Shown: piece by piece, positions 35,543 through 48,884 of the stretch | Layout of the letters: each line of letters opens with the position of its first letter | Numbering within the stretch: position 1 is the stretch's first letter | NCBI GenBank assembly: GCA_023460935.1 | Contig: JAEWOI010000020.1 | Span: 1-64,000, forward strand | From: Actinomycetes bacterium | GTDB lineage: Bacteria; Actinomycetota; Actinomycetes; Propionibacteriales; Propionibacteriaceae | DNA length: 64,000 bases | Direction: 5' to 3' | Notes under the pieces: model-generated | Told to the model about the DNA's origin: nothing | What the model saw: the letters and a program-made list of their open reading frames with translations, nothing else | The model's database searches: none | Translations under genes and position numbers: made by a program

Positions 35543-36847
35543 TCAGCCCTTGGCGGCTGCGCTCTTCACTGCCTCGACGATGTCGGCAGGGGTGCCCTTG
35601 CCGGCCAGCATGTTCACCACGCCGCCGTTGAGGGCGTTGCCGACGTTCTGGCCGTACATCGTGTCCAGCCACAGCGAGACGTAGGCGGCGCTGTCGTAGG
35701 AGGCCAGCACGTCCTGCAGGGCCGGATCGGTCACGACGCCCTTGGCGTCCTTGTTGGCCGGGAGGGTCTTGAACGCGGTGGCGTAGCCCTCCTGGTTGGC
35801 CTTGCTCGCCATGAAGTTCAGGAACTCCACGCACTCGGCCGGGGCGTTCTTGCGGCAGGCGAAGCCGTCGGAGCCACCCATCATCGCGGACGGGTCACCG
35901 GCGCCGCCGTTGACCGCGGGGAAGGGGAACCAGCCGAGGTCGGGCAGGGCCTTCTTGTCAGGGGTGAGGTCGGCGATGACGCCGGGGTTCCACGCGCCCA
36001 TCAGTTCCATGGCTGCCTTGTGGTTGGCCATCATGCCGGCCGAGCTGCCAGCGCCCTGCTGGGCGGAGGTGGTCAGGTAGCCCTTGTTGAACGGCTCGGT
36101 GTCGGCGAACGCCTTGAGGTCCTCGCCGGCCTTCAGCCAGCACGGATCGGAGAAGTCCTTGTCGGCCGCGGCCTTGTCCATTACGTCCTTGGCGCAGTTG
36201 CGCAGGGCCATGAAGTAGTACCAGTGGGCTGCCGGCCAGGCGTCCTTGCCGCCGAGGGCGATCGGCGCGATGCCGGCGGCCTTCAGCTTGTCGACGGCTG
36301 CGCTCAGCTCTTCGAAGGTCTTCGGGGTGCCGGAGATGCCGGCCTTCTCGAACAGGTCCTTGCTGTAGTAGATGCCGCCGGGCAGCACGGAGGTCGGCAT
36401 GCCGTAGATCTTGCCGTCGACGGTGAAGGCGCTGAAGATGCCGTCACCCAGGGCGGTCTTGATGTCGGGCGCGATCTGGTCGGTGATGTCCATCACCTGG
36501 TCTGCGGCCACCACGTCGGCGAGCTTGCCGCCGCCGCGGGCCATGAAGATGGTGGGGTCATCGCCGGAGTTGAGGGCGGTCTGGAGCTTTCCGTCCATGT
36601 CCTCGTTCTGGATGGCCTGGATCTCGATGGTGACGTTCTCGTGCTCCTTCTCGAACGCCGCGACCGTGTCCTCCCAGTACTTCTTGCCGTCACCGGTGGT
36701 GGAGTTGTGCCAGAACGTCATCGTGACCGGACCGGCCGAAGAGGCCGGTGCGGACGCGGTGCCGGTTGCACCTCCGGAGCACCCCGCCAGGAGCGCAACG
36801 CTTGCACCCAGCGCGACAATGGCCGCGCCCTTGACTTTCCACTGCAT
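35543..36847 (-). CDS. bxlE: Extracellular sugar-binding lipoprotein (xylobiose BxlE candidate)
   Basis: 434-residue family 1 solute-binding lipoprotein. The signal peptide ends at lipobox LAGC (Cys23), followed by a Gly/Thr/Ala/Ser linker. VTMTFWHNSTTGDGKKYWED at the start of the mature domain and DGKIYGMPTSVLPGGIYYSKDLFEKAGI are classic CUT1 oligosaccharide-binder segments. It is the first gene of the six-gene xylan operon and is divergent from the LacI gene; a candidate LacI site overlaps its upstream region. Ligand by context: xylobiose or xylotriose. Confidence 0.88.
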   Translation of the reverse strand: MQWKVKGAAIVALGASVALLAGCSGGATGTASAPASSAGPVTMTFWHNSTTGDGKKYWEDTVAAFEKEHENVTIEIQAIQNEDMDGKLQTALNSGDDPTIFMARGGGKLADVVAADQVMDITDQIAPDIKTALGDGIFSAFTVDGKIYGMPTSVLPGGIYYSKDLFEKAGISGTPKTFEELSAAVDKLKAAGIAPIALGGKDAWPAAHWYYFMALRNCAKDVMDKAAADKDFSDPCWLKAGEDLKAFADTEPFNKGYLTTSAQQGAGSSAGMMANHKAAMELMGAWNPGVIADLTPDKKALPDLGWFPFPAVNGGAGDPSAMMGGSDGFACRKNAPAECVEFLNFMASKANQEGYATAFKTLPANKDAKGVVTDPALQDVLASYDSAAYVSLWLDTMYGQNVGNALNGGVVNMLAGKGTPADIVEAVKSAAAKG

Positions 36848-36929
36848 ACGACAGACCTCTCAGTCCTCTTTGACCGTCCGGCAGGGGTTCCTGCCACTGG
36901 GATCTTCGCATCGCCCCAAAAGCGGTGTC

Positions 36930-36951
36930 AAACGTTTTCGATAACGTTTTC
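36930..36951. promoter_or_regulatory. Candidate LacI-family operator between bxlE and its repressor
   Basis: AACGTTTTC occurs twice (36931-36939 and 36943-36951), 12 bp apart, and each contains an AACGTT palindrome with a central CG, as LacI/GalR operators do. The first is extended to AAACGTTT (36930-36937). It lies in the 150-bp divergent gap, about 85 bp from the bxlE start and 47 bp from the repressor start, where it could control both. Confidence 0.6.
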
Positions 36952-36997
36952 TTCACGCTTGGCGGAGGGTGTCGGCGGCATGGGTTAGCGTTACGCC

Positions 36998-38044
36998 GTG
37001 ACCATCACGCCGAGCCGGCCGCGCGGGCAGTCCGCGCCGGGCCGGGGAGTAGCGCGGGTGACCATCATTGATGTCGCCCGCGTCGCCGGGGTGTCGGTGT
37101 CCACGGTCTCCAAGGTCATCAACGACCGGTACGGGGTGGCGCCGGAGACCTACGACAAGGTCATGGATGTGGTGTCCCAGCTCGGCTACGAGTCGTCCCT
37201 TGTGGCCAGCAGCCTGCGGCGGCGCAGCACCAATGTGATCGGCATCCTGGTGCCGGAGTTCGAGCCGTTCTCCACAGAACTGCTCAAAGGCATCTCCAGC
37301 GCGGTGGAGGGCACTGGCTACGAACTGCTCGCCTACTCCGGCAACCTCGAGCACAACCAGGTGGGCTGGGAGCGCCGCTCGCTGTCGCGCCTGGCCGGCA
37401 CGCTGATCGACGGGGCGGTGATCGTCGCGCCGACGGCAACCGTCACCGATGCCACCATCCCGGTGGTCGCGGTCGACCCGCACACCGGCAAGACCGGCCC
37501 CAGCACGGTCGAGGCCGACAACGTCGGCGGTGCGCGGGTGGCCACCCAGCACCTGATCGAGCTCGGTCACCGCCGCATCGCCCACGTCCGCGGCCGTACC
37601 GACCTGGTCTCGGCCCAGCTGCGAGAGCGCGGCTACCGCCAGGCGCTGGAGGCCGCCGGGCTGCCCTTCGACCCCGAACTGGTACGGGTGGGCGGCTACC
37701 GTGCGGCTGAGACCACAGACGCCGCCCGCGAGCTGCTGGCACTGCCGGACCCGCCGACAGCGATCTTCTCCGCCAACGACCTCTCGGCCCTGCGGGTGCT
37801 GGAGATCGCAGCGGAGTTCGGGCTCCGGGTGCCGCAGGACCTGTCAGTGGTGGGCTTCGACAACGTCCCGGAGTCGGCGAACGCGGAACCTCCGCTCACC
37901 ACGGTCGCCCAGCCCCTGCACCAGATGGGGGCAGAGGCGGTGAGGCTGCTGCTCGGCCTGCTCTCCGGGGTGGACTCGGAGGAGCACCTGCTGCTGCCGG
38001 CCACCCTGGTCGTCCGGGCCAGCAGCGCGCCGCCGGTGCGCTAG
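36998..38044 (+). CDS. LacI-family transcriptional repressor (BxlR candidate)
   Basis: 348 residues. The LacI helix-turn-helix is VTIIDVARVAGVSVSTVSKVI (about 21-41) with the hinge helix SLVASSLRRRSTNVIGILVPEF, then the sugar-responsive core with HLIELGHRRIAHV and LSVVGFDN signatures. The 20-residue Arg/Pro-rich N-terminal extension before the HTH is unusual but common in high-GC actinobacteria; an internal start at a later valine is possible. GTG at 36998. Divergent from the xylo-oligosaccharide operon, it most likely represses that operon and itself, with a xylo-oligosaccharide as inducer. Confidence 0.88.
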   Translation: MTITPSRPRGQSAPGRGVARVTIIDVARVAGVSVSTVSKVINDRYGVAPETYDKVMDVVSQLGYESSLVASSLRRRSTNVIGILVPEFEPFSTELLKGISSAVEGTGYELLAYSGNLEHNQVGWERRSLSRLAGTLIDGAVIVAPTATVTDATIPVVAVDPHTGKTGPSTVEADNVGGARVATQHLIELGHRRIAHVRGRTDLVSAQLRERGYRQALEAAGLPFDPELVRVGGYRAAETTDAARELLALPDPPTAIFSANDLSALRVLEIAAEFGLRVPQDLSVVGFDNVPESANAEPPLTTVAQPLHQMGAEAVRLLLGLLSGVDSEEHLLLPATLVVRASSAPPVR

Positions 38045-38091
38045 CCGGGACGTCCCGGCCCGCTTCGAGCCGGGCTCGGCCCGGCAGCCGT

Positions 38092-39042
38092 TCAGCCGGC
38101 CAGCCCAGGGACGGGCCGGCGCAGCCGCCAGGCCAGCGCGGCCACCACCGTCATCACCACTGCCAGCACCAGGCCCACGGGCAGCGCCACCAGGATGTGC
38201 CCGCCGGCCACAAGGAAGGCGAACACCCCCAGCACACCGTTGCCTGCACCGTGCAGGATCGCCGGTGCGAGCACAGAGCCGGTGCGTTCCCTCGCCTGCC
38301 AGAGCAGGAAGGAGAACGGGGTGACCCAAGCGATCATCACCAGGATGCCCCAGCCCCACTCCACGCCGTAGTTGTGGCCGAAGACGATGATCGGCGCGTG
38401 CCAGAAGCCCCAGAGCAGGCCGGTGAGCAGGTTCGCCCGCACCGCGCCGAGGGGCCGTAGCTCCTCTGCCAGCACGCCTCGCCAGCCGTACTCCTCACCG
38501 AAGGCGAACAGGCCGTTGATGGTGAGCCCCGCGACCAGCCCCTGCAGCACGACGGAGATCGCGAGCACCGGTACCGGCGGCACCGGGGCCTCGCCCAGGG
38601 CCGGATTGGAACGGGCCAGCTGCTCGCGCAGCCCGGCCTCGTCCGTGACCAGGTGACCGGCGCCGGGCACCTGCAGCAGCCCGCAGAGCCAGGCCGCGAG
38701 GAACGCGACCGCGACGATCGTCACGATCATCACCATGGCGACGGCCGCGTTGCGGGCGTACGTCCGCCAGAAGCTCGTGCGCACCGATCGCCACTCGCTC
38801 GCCAGCAGCGGCCCGCGGCCGGCCACCCGCTCGGTGATGAGCCCGGCGACCAGGGGCAGGGGCATGTAGGCGAGCGCCGCGAGGGACAGCGTGATCGCCG
38901 TGCTCTGCAGGCCGAGGGCCTGGCGCACGGCGAACATCGCCAGCGCCACCAGCACAGCTCCGCTGAACGCCAGGCCGTAGAAGAGGGCGACCCGCCGCCA
39001 CGCGACGGTGGTCGCCGGTGAGTCGAGGAGCTGGTTGGTCAT
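38092..39042 (-). CDS. CPBP-family intramembrane metalloprotease
   Basis: 316-residue membrane protein of the Abi/CAAX-protease family with about eight hydrophobic segments. Conserved residues are E183-E184 and R188 in FGEEYGWRG, H215 in WGFWHAPI, and a final His in APAILHGAGN, the glutamyl/histidine set of Rce1-like intramembrane proteases. The substrate is unknown; bacterial relatives are tied to bacteriocin immunity or stress. It is third in an operon with padR and a DUF1648 protein, coupled by ATGA. Confidence 0.82.
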   Translation of the reverse strand: MTNQLLDSPATTVAWRRVALFYGLAFSGAVLVALAMFAVRQALGLQSTAITLSLAALAYMPLPLVAGLITERVAGRGPLLASEWRSVRTSFWRTYARNAAVAMVMIVTIVAVAFLAAWLCGLLQVPGAGHLVTDEAGLREQLARSNPALGEAPVPPVPVLAISVVLQGLVAGLTINGLFAFGEEYGWRGVLAEELRPLGAVRANLLTGLLWGFWHAPIIVFGHNYGVEWGWGILVMIAWVTPFSFLLWQARERTGSVLAPAILHGAGNGVLGVFAFLVAGGHILVALPVGLVLAVVMTVVAALAWRLRRPVPGLAG

Positions 39043-39926
39043 CGGTCGTTGCCTTCCTTGCTGAGGTCTTCGGCGATCTCGGCGGCCCGGCCCGCGCGGG
39101 CCAGCCCGAACAGCACCGCCCCGGCGGCGCCGGCGACGGCGAGGGCAAGGGCGGGTCCGGCCAGCGGCCGCGGGCGGTCGCCGAGGCTGCGCCAGACGGT
39201 GACCGCCGCCCCGGCGGTGGCCAGCGCGGTCGCGCCGGCGATGGTGCCGGCCCGGTTGGCGCCGGGACGTCCCGAACCGGCGGCCACGACGGCCACCGCG
39301 GCCGGTGCCAGGGTTCCGGCGAGGTCGGTCACCGCTGCGGTCGACCGGCTGGTCCACCGGTCGGGCCGGCCGGCCACGTCCCAGTGCGACGGCAGTGTTG
39401 CCGGCAGCCTCCGGCCGCGCACCGCGTAGTGCAGCACGGTCGCTGCGGCCAGGGCAGCGGGTACAGCCGCCGCTGCCCTGAAGGCCGGGTCGGGGGTGGC
39501 GGCGAACGGCTCGGCCTCGGCGTCGGCCTCGATCAGCCCGAGCCGTACGGCGAGCGCGCCGAAGTTCAGGTCCCAGCCCCAGCCCACCGCCCGCGGCAGG
39601 AACAGCCGGTCGTCGGCAGGGTTCCACCACGTGCCGGCGATCCGGGCGTCGAGGCCGCTGGGGTCCACCCCGGCGGTGAGCCTGGTGCGCAGCCGCTCGA
39701 ACCAGCCGGCCGCGGCCGGGCCGGCGTCCACCGGTCCGGCCTGCGCGGTCACCGCACGGACGTCGGCGAGCGTGGCTGCAGCGTCCAGGCGTTCGCAGAG
39801 GAAAGCGGTCAGGTCCTCGACCACCGGCTCACGCAGGCCGGGTTCGAGGTCTGCGGTGGCCGCGTCCAGGTAGGCCTGCGCAAGGGCGCGGGCCGCGGGG
39901 GAGAGGGCTGCGAGTGAGCCGATCAT
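39039..39926 (-). CDS. DUF1648/DUF5808 membrane protein
   Basis: 295 residues. The N-terminal half has a helical segment like those of PadR-linked DUF1700-type proteins (PVVEDLTAFLCERLDA). The WWNPADDRLFLPRAVGWGWDLNFG stretch (about 102-125) is the DUF5808 motif, and LPSHWDVAGRPDRW (about 178-191) is the DUF1648 motif found ahead of SdpI-like immunity domains. Several hydrophobic segments follow. It overlaps padR (4 bp) and the protease (4 bp). Sensing or immunity at the membrane is a guess from families; no function is known. Confidence 0.7.
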   Translation of the reverse strand: MIGSLAALSPAARALAQAYLDAATADLEPGLREPVVEDLTAFLCERLDAAATLADVRAVTAQAGPVDAGPAAAGWFERLRTRLTAGVDPSGLDARIAGTWWNPADDRLFLPRAVGWGWDLNFGALAVRLGLIEADAEAEPFAATPDPAFRAAAAVPAALAAATVLHYAVRGRRLPATLPSHWDVAGRPDRWTSRSTAAVTDLAGTLAPAAVAVVAAGSGRPGANRAGTIAGATALATAGAAVTVWRSLGDRPRPLAGPALALAVAGAAGAVLFGLARAGRAAEIAEDLSKEGNDR

Positions 39927-40264
39927 CGGGGATCTCCAAGAATCGTGTTGACGGTGTTGGTTACCGAGCGGAACGCCCTGGCCATCGCAGCCAGCTGGCT
40001 GCGTCCGGTCGTTGTGAGCCGGTAGTACTTGCGCGGCGGCCCGACCGGTGACTCCTGCCAGGTGGACTCCACCAGGCCGCCCTTCGCCAGCCGTGCCAGC
40101 AGCGGGTAGACGGTGCCGGCCGTGATCGCGAGTTCCGGCTGGGCCGCCAGGTCGTCGACGAGCTGCGAGCCGTACTTCGGCTCGCCGGCCAACAGGCCGA
40201 GCACTGCCAGCTCGAGCAGGCCCTTGCGCAGTTGCGAGGCCCACGCCTCCGGTTCGTTTCGCAC
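39923..40264 (-). CDS. PadR-family transcriptional regulator
   Basis: 113-residue winged-helix protein: LRKGLLELAVLGLLAGEPKYGSQLVDDL, then ITAGTVYPLLARLAKGGLV and the wing GPPRKYYRLTTTGRSQL are textbook PadR-N. The short C-terminal helix gives the s-PadR size. The GTG start at 40264 is preferred because the nearby ATG at 40269 is out of frame. As first gene it probably represses its own operon through the repeats at 40271-40311. Confidence 0.88.
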   Translation of the reverse strand: MRNEPEAWASQLRKGLLELAVLGLLAGEPKYGSQLVDDLAAQPELAITAGTVYPLLARLAKGGLVESTWQESPVGPPRKYYRLTTTGRSQLAAMARAFRSVTNTVNTILGDPR

Positions 40265-40270
40265 AACATG

Positions 40271-40311
40271 AAGGTAACACCAGCTACCTTGTTTTGCAAG
40301 CTACCTGTCAA
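40271..40311 (-). promoter_or_regulatory. padR promoter with overlapping repeats (candidate PadR operator)
   Basis: On minus, a consensus -35 TTGACA lies at 40306-40311. Downstream are a direct repeat AGCTACCT (40282-40289 and 40299-40306, read on plus), an inverted AAGGTA/TACCTT (40271-40276, 40285-40290) and a small CTTG/CAAG hairpin (40288-40300). These overlap the expected -10 region and start, as an autorepressor site would. No clear -10 hexamer is visible. Confidence 0.55.
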
Positions 40312-40352
40312 TGCCAATATGCGGGCCAGCCGACGCCGGCGAAAGGGGCGGA

Positions 40353-40374
40353 AGCCGACGAACGTTCGTCGGCT
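40353..40374. repeat. Perfect 22-bp palindrome
   Basis: AGCCGACGAAC (40353-40363) is followed directly by its exact reverse complement (40364-40374), with AACGTT at the centre and no spacer. It lies in the 211-bp gap between padR and the accA-type gene, 102 bp downstream of accA's stop in that gene's direction and 89 bp upstream of the padR start. A related partial sequence TTCGTCGGCGTTCGG follows at about 40385-40399. It could be a dimeric-regulator binding site. Confidence 0.85.
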
Positions 40375-40475
40375 GCTGCGCCCTTCGTCGGCGTTCGGGA
40401 CGGGGAGGCTGGTCGGCGGGGCCGCGCGAGGCTGCCGGACGGAGCCACGCAGCCGCCACGAAGCAGGGTCCAGGG

Positions 40476-42236
40476 TCAGGAAGGGTCGACGATCTCCAGC
40501 AGGACCTGGCCGGAGGCCACCGACTCCCCGACGCCGGCAGAGACGTTGGCGACCACCCCGGAGCGGTGGGCCGTGATCGGCTGCTCCATCTTCATCGCCT
40601 CCAGCACCACCACGAGGTCGCCCTCGGCCACCGGTTCCCCGGCCACGGCCGTGACCTTCACGATCGTGCCCTGCATCGGGGCGGTGAGCTGGTTGGACGA
40701 CGGCGCCTTCGCCCTTGCCCCGCCGGCGCTGCGCCGGGTGGGCCGCCGGACCGGCGCCGGCCGGGCGGGCGCCGCCAGGGCGCTGGGCAGCCGCACCTCG
40801 ACGCGGCGGCCGTTGACCTCAACGACGTAGGTGTTCTGCTCGCCGGGTTCGCTCTCGCCGAGGGTGCCGGTGTAGGGCTCCAGCCGGTTGTCGAACTCGG
40901 TCTCGATCCAGCGCGTGTGCACGCCGAACTCGCCGTCGGCCGCAACGAAGGCCGGCTCCTCCAGCACGGCGGCGTGGAACGGCAGGACCGACGGCATGCC
41001 CTCCAGCCGGGTCTCGGCGAGCGCGCGGCGCGCACGGGCGATCGCCTGGGCGCGGTCAGCGCCGGTGACGATGATCTTGGCCACGAGAGAGTCGAAGGAC
41101 CCGGGCACGGCCATGCCGGCGAGGTAGCCGGAGTCCACGCGCACCCCGGGCCCGGACGGCGGCTGCCAGGCGGTCAGCGTGCCCGGCGCCGGCATGAAGT
41201 TGCGTCCGGGGTCCTCCGCGTTGATCCGGAACTCGATGGAGTGCCCGCGGGCGGGTGGATCGGAGTAGCCCAACGGCTCGCCGGCTGCGATCCGGAACAT
41301 CTCCAGCACCAGGTCGATGCCGGCTACCTCCTCCGAGACCGGGTGCTCGACCTGGAGCCGGGTGTTCACCTCCAGGAACGAGATCGTGCCGTCCTGGCCG
41401 ACCAGGAACTCGCAGGTGCCGGCGCCGACGTAGCCGGCCTCCCGCAGGATCGCCTTCGACGACTCGTACAGCCGCTGCTGCTGCTCGGCGCTGAGGTACG
41501 GCGCCGGCGCCTCCTCCACCAGCTTCTGGTGGCGTCGTTGCAGGGAGCAGTCCCGGGTGGAGACCACGACGACGTTGCCGTGGGCATCGGCCAGGCACTG
41601 GGTCTCGACGTGACGGGGGCGGTCGAGGTAGCGCTCGACGAAGCACTCGCCGCGCCCGAAGGCCGTCACGGCCTCCCTCGTGGCCGACTCGAAGAGGTCC
41701 GGGATCTCGGCAAGGGTGCGGGCGACCTTCAGCCCGCGGCCACCGCCGCCGTAGGCGGCCTTGATCGCGATCGGGAGGCCGTGCTCCCTGGCGAAGGCCA
41801 CCGCTTCCGCGGCCCCAGCCACCGGATCCGGCGTGCCCGGCACGAGGGGAGCGCCCACGCTGGCGGCGATGTGCCGGGCCTGCACCTTGTCCCCGAGCGC
41901 CTCGATCGCAGCCGGCGGCGGGCCGATCCAGGTCAGTCCCGCGGCGAGGACCGCCCGGGCGAAGGCGGCGTTCTCGGCGAGGAAGCCGTAGCCGGGGTGC
42001 ACGGCGTCGGCGCCGCAGCGCTCCGCCACCGCCAGCAGCTTGGCGATGTCGAGGTAGGTGTCGGCAGGGGTCAGCCCGTTGAGGGCGAACGCCTCGTCCG
42101 CCAGCCGGACGAACAGGGAGTCGGCGTCCGGGTCGGCGTAGACCGCCACGCTGCCCAGGCCGGCGTCCCGGGCCGCCCGGATCACCCTGACGGCGATCTC
42201 GCCGCGGTTGGCCACCAGCACCTTGGTGATCGGCAT
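40476..42236 (-). CDS. accA: Acyl-CoA carboxylase alpha subunit (biotin carboxylase-BCCP)
   Basis: 586 residues: biotin carboxylase domain (about 1-445) with the glycine-rich ATP loop KAAYGGGGRGLKVA and active-site EVNTRLQVEHPVSE, then a Pro/Ala-rich linker and a biotinyl domain with LEAMKMEQ (biotin lysine near 549). It carboxylates biotin, which the AccD-type subunit at 53983 uses to carboxylate acetyl- or propionyl-CoA. The ATG at 42236 is chosen for GAGGAGG 5 bases upstream. It is 74 bp downstream of the giant carboxylase gene. It corresponds to mycobacterial AccA3, which serves several AccD partners. Confidence 0.92.
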   Translation of the reverse strand: MPITKVLVANRGEIAVRVIRAARDAGLGSVAVYADPDADSLFVRLADEAFALNGLTPADTYLDIAKLLAVAERCGADAVHPGYGFLAENAAFARAVLAAGLTWIGPPPAAIEALGDKVQARHIAASVGAPLVPGTPDPVAGAAEAVAFAREHGLPIAIKAAYGGGGRGLKVARTLAEIPDLFESATREAVTAFGRGECFVERYLDRPRHVETQCLADAHGNVVVVSTRDCSLQRRHQKLVEEAPAPYLSAEQQQRLYESSKAILREAGYVGAGTCEFLVGQDGTISFLEVNTRLQVEHPVSEEVAGIDLVLEMFRIAAGEPLGYSDPPARGHSIEFRINAEDPGRNFMPAPGTLTAWQPPSGPGVRVDSGYLAGMAVPGSFDSLVAKIIVTGADRAQAIARARRALAETRLEGMPSVLPFHAAVLEEPAFVAADGEFGVHTRWIETEFDNRLEPYTGTLGESEPGEQNTYVVEVNGRRVEVRLPSALAAPARPAPVRRPTRRSAGGARAKAPSSNQLTAPMQGTIVKVTAVAGEPVAEGDLVVVLEAMKMEQPITAHRSGVVANVSAGVGESVASGQVLLEIVDPS

Positions 42237-42310
42237 CGACTCCTCCTCGGGCATCCGTTGCGGAGTCTAGCCACCCGGGACCGCGCGTCGCCTGGCGGCG
42301 CGGGGCCCGG

Positions 42311-47851
<5,541 letters not shown>

Positions 47852-48028
47852 ATGACCTCCCGGACACGGCTGTCGGACCCCGCGTGCCGGGGCCTTGTGG
47901 CAATCTGCCACGACCGGGCCCCGACGGGCGAGCCGACAGACGCCGAGTCAGCAGAAAGCACCAGATTCCACGGCCGTCCAGCAAGAATTGCCGGGCTGAA
48001 GTTGTACGTTTCCTACAACGTCGGCGGG

Positions 48029-48790
48029 TCAGGAGCTCGCGGTCCGCCCGGCCACTTTCAACTGCACCGGAGCCGGTTCGGAAGCGGCCGCTGCCGGGGC
48101 AGCGATCTCGTGCCCGGCGCGGACCAGCGCATCGTGGACGGCCTTGGCGCACTCGCGCTCGGCCGCGGTGTGCCAGGGCAGCCGCAGGCTGTCGTAATGG
48201 CCACTCCCGACGGCTTCCACCGCCCGGCGCGCGACCGCGTCAGGGTCGGTGACCACAGCGCCGAGGGAGCCGTTGGAGTTCAGCAGCCGGTGCGGCTGGA
48301 ACTCCCGGGCCACGTTCAGCCCGTGCCGCTCCGCGGTTTGCAGCAGCCTTGATCCGGGCAGGCCGATGATCGTCAGCGACGGGTCGTAGTCGAGGACGGC
48401 GTTCACCACGGCCCAGGCGTGGTTCCGGTCGGTGCGGGCGGCCTCGAACAAGGCCCCGCTGGGCCGCACGCAACTAACCCGTGCCTGCTCGGCAAGGGCC
48501 AGGCCGTCGAGGGCGCCCAACTGGTAGATGATCGTCGCAGCGAGGTCGTCCGGGTCGTAGTCGACGAACCGCTCGCCGCCGCCGATGCGGTCGGCGTAGC
48601 CCACCGCTGCACCGAGCGCGACTTCGCGCGCGACCGCCTCCCCGCAGGCGCGCAGGATCGAGGTCGGCTCGCCGGAGTGCACCCCGCAGGGCACCAGGGC
48701 CGTACTGATCAGCGGCCAGAGCGTGCTGTCGGCCTCTGTCGCGGTCTCGCCCAGCCCGTGCCCCACCTCGCCGGTCAGGTTGATCTCCAC
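48029..48790 (-). CDS. Degenerate LamB/YcsF (PxpA, 5-oxoprolinase A)-like protein
   Basis: 253 residues align by eye with the PxpA family along the whole length: EINLTGEVGHGLGETATEAD for the usual DLNxDxGEG start, CGVHSGEPTSILRACGEAV for CGFHAGD, IYQLGALDGLALAEQARVSCVRPSGALFEAA for the QIGAL...KPHGMLY block, and LTIIGLPGSRLLQTAERHGL. Several residues normally conserved are changed: GAHPxxPDR becomes GAAVGYADR and KPHG becomes RPSG, so two histidines are lost. PxpB and PxpC partners are absent. The GTG at 48790 is a best guess; no strong ribosome-binding site is seen. It may be a non-catalytic or re-purposed member. Confidence 0.62.
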   Translation of the reverse strand: MEINLTGEVGHGLGETATEADSTLWPLISTALVPCGVHSGEPTSILRACGEAVAREVALGAAVGYADRIGGGERFVDYDPDDLAATIIYQLGALDGLALAEQARVSCVRPSGALFEAARTDRNHAWAVVNAVLDYDPSLTIIGLPGSRLLQTAERHGLNVAREFQPHRLLNSNGSLGAVVTDPDAVARRAVEAVGSGHYDSLRLPWHTAAERECAKAVHDALVRAGHEIAAPAAAASEPAPVQLKVAGRTASS

Positions 48791-48884
48791 GGCGCTGAAT
48801 CTACCGCCGGACAGACTGTCGGCGAGCGCGGGTCCCGGGTCGCGGATAACCCCGTACGGCCCCTGGCGGTGGGATGCTGTGCTG

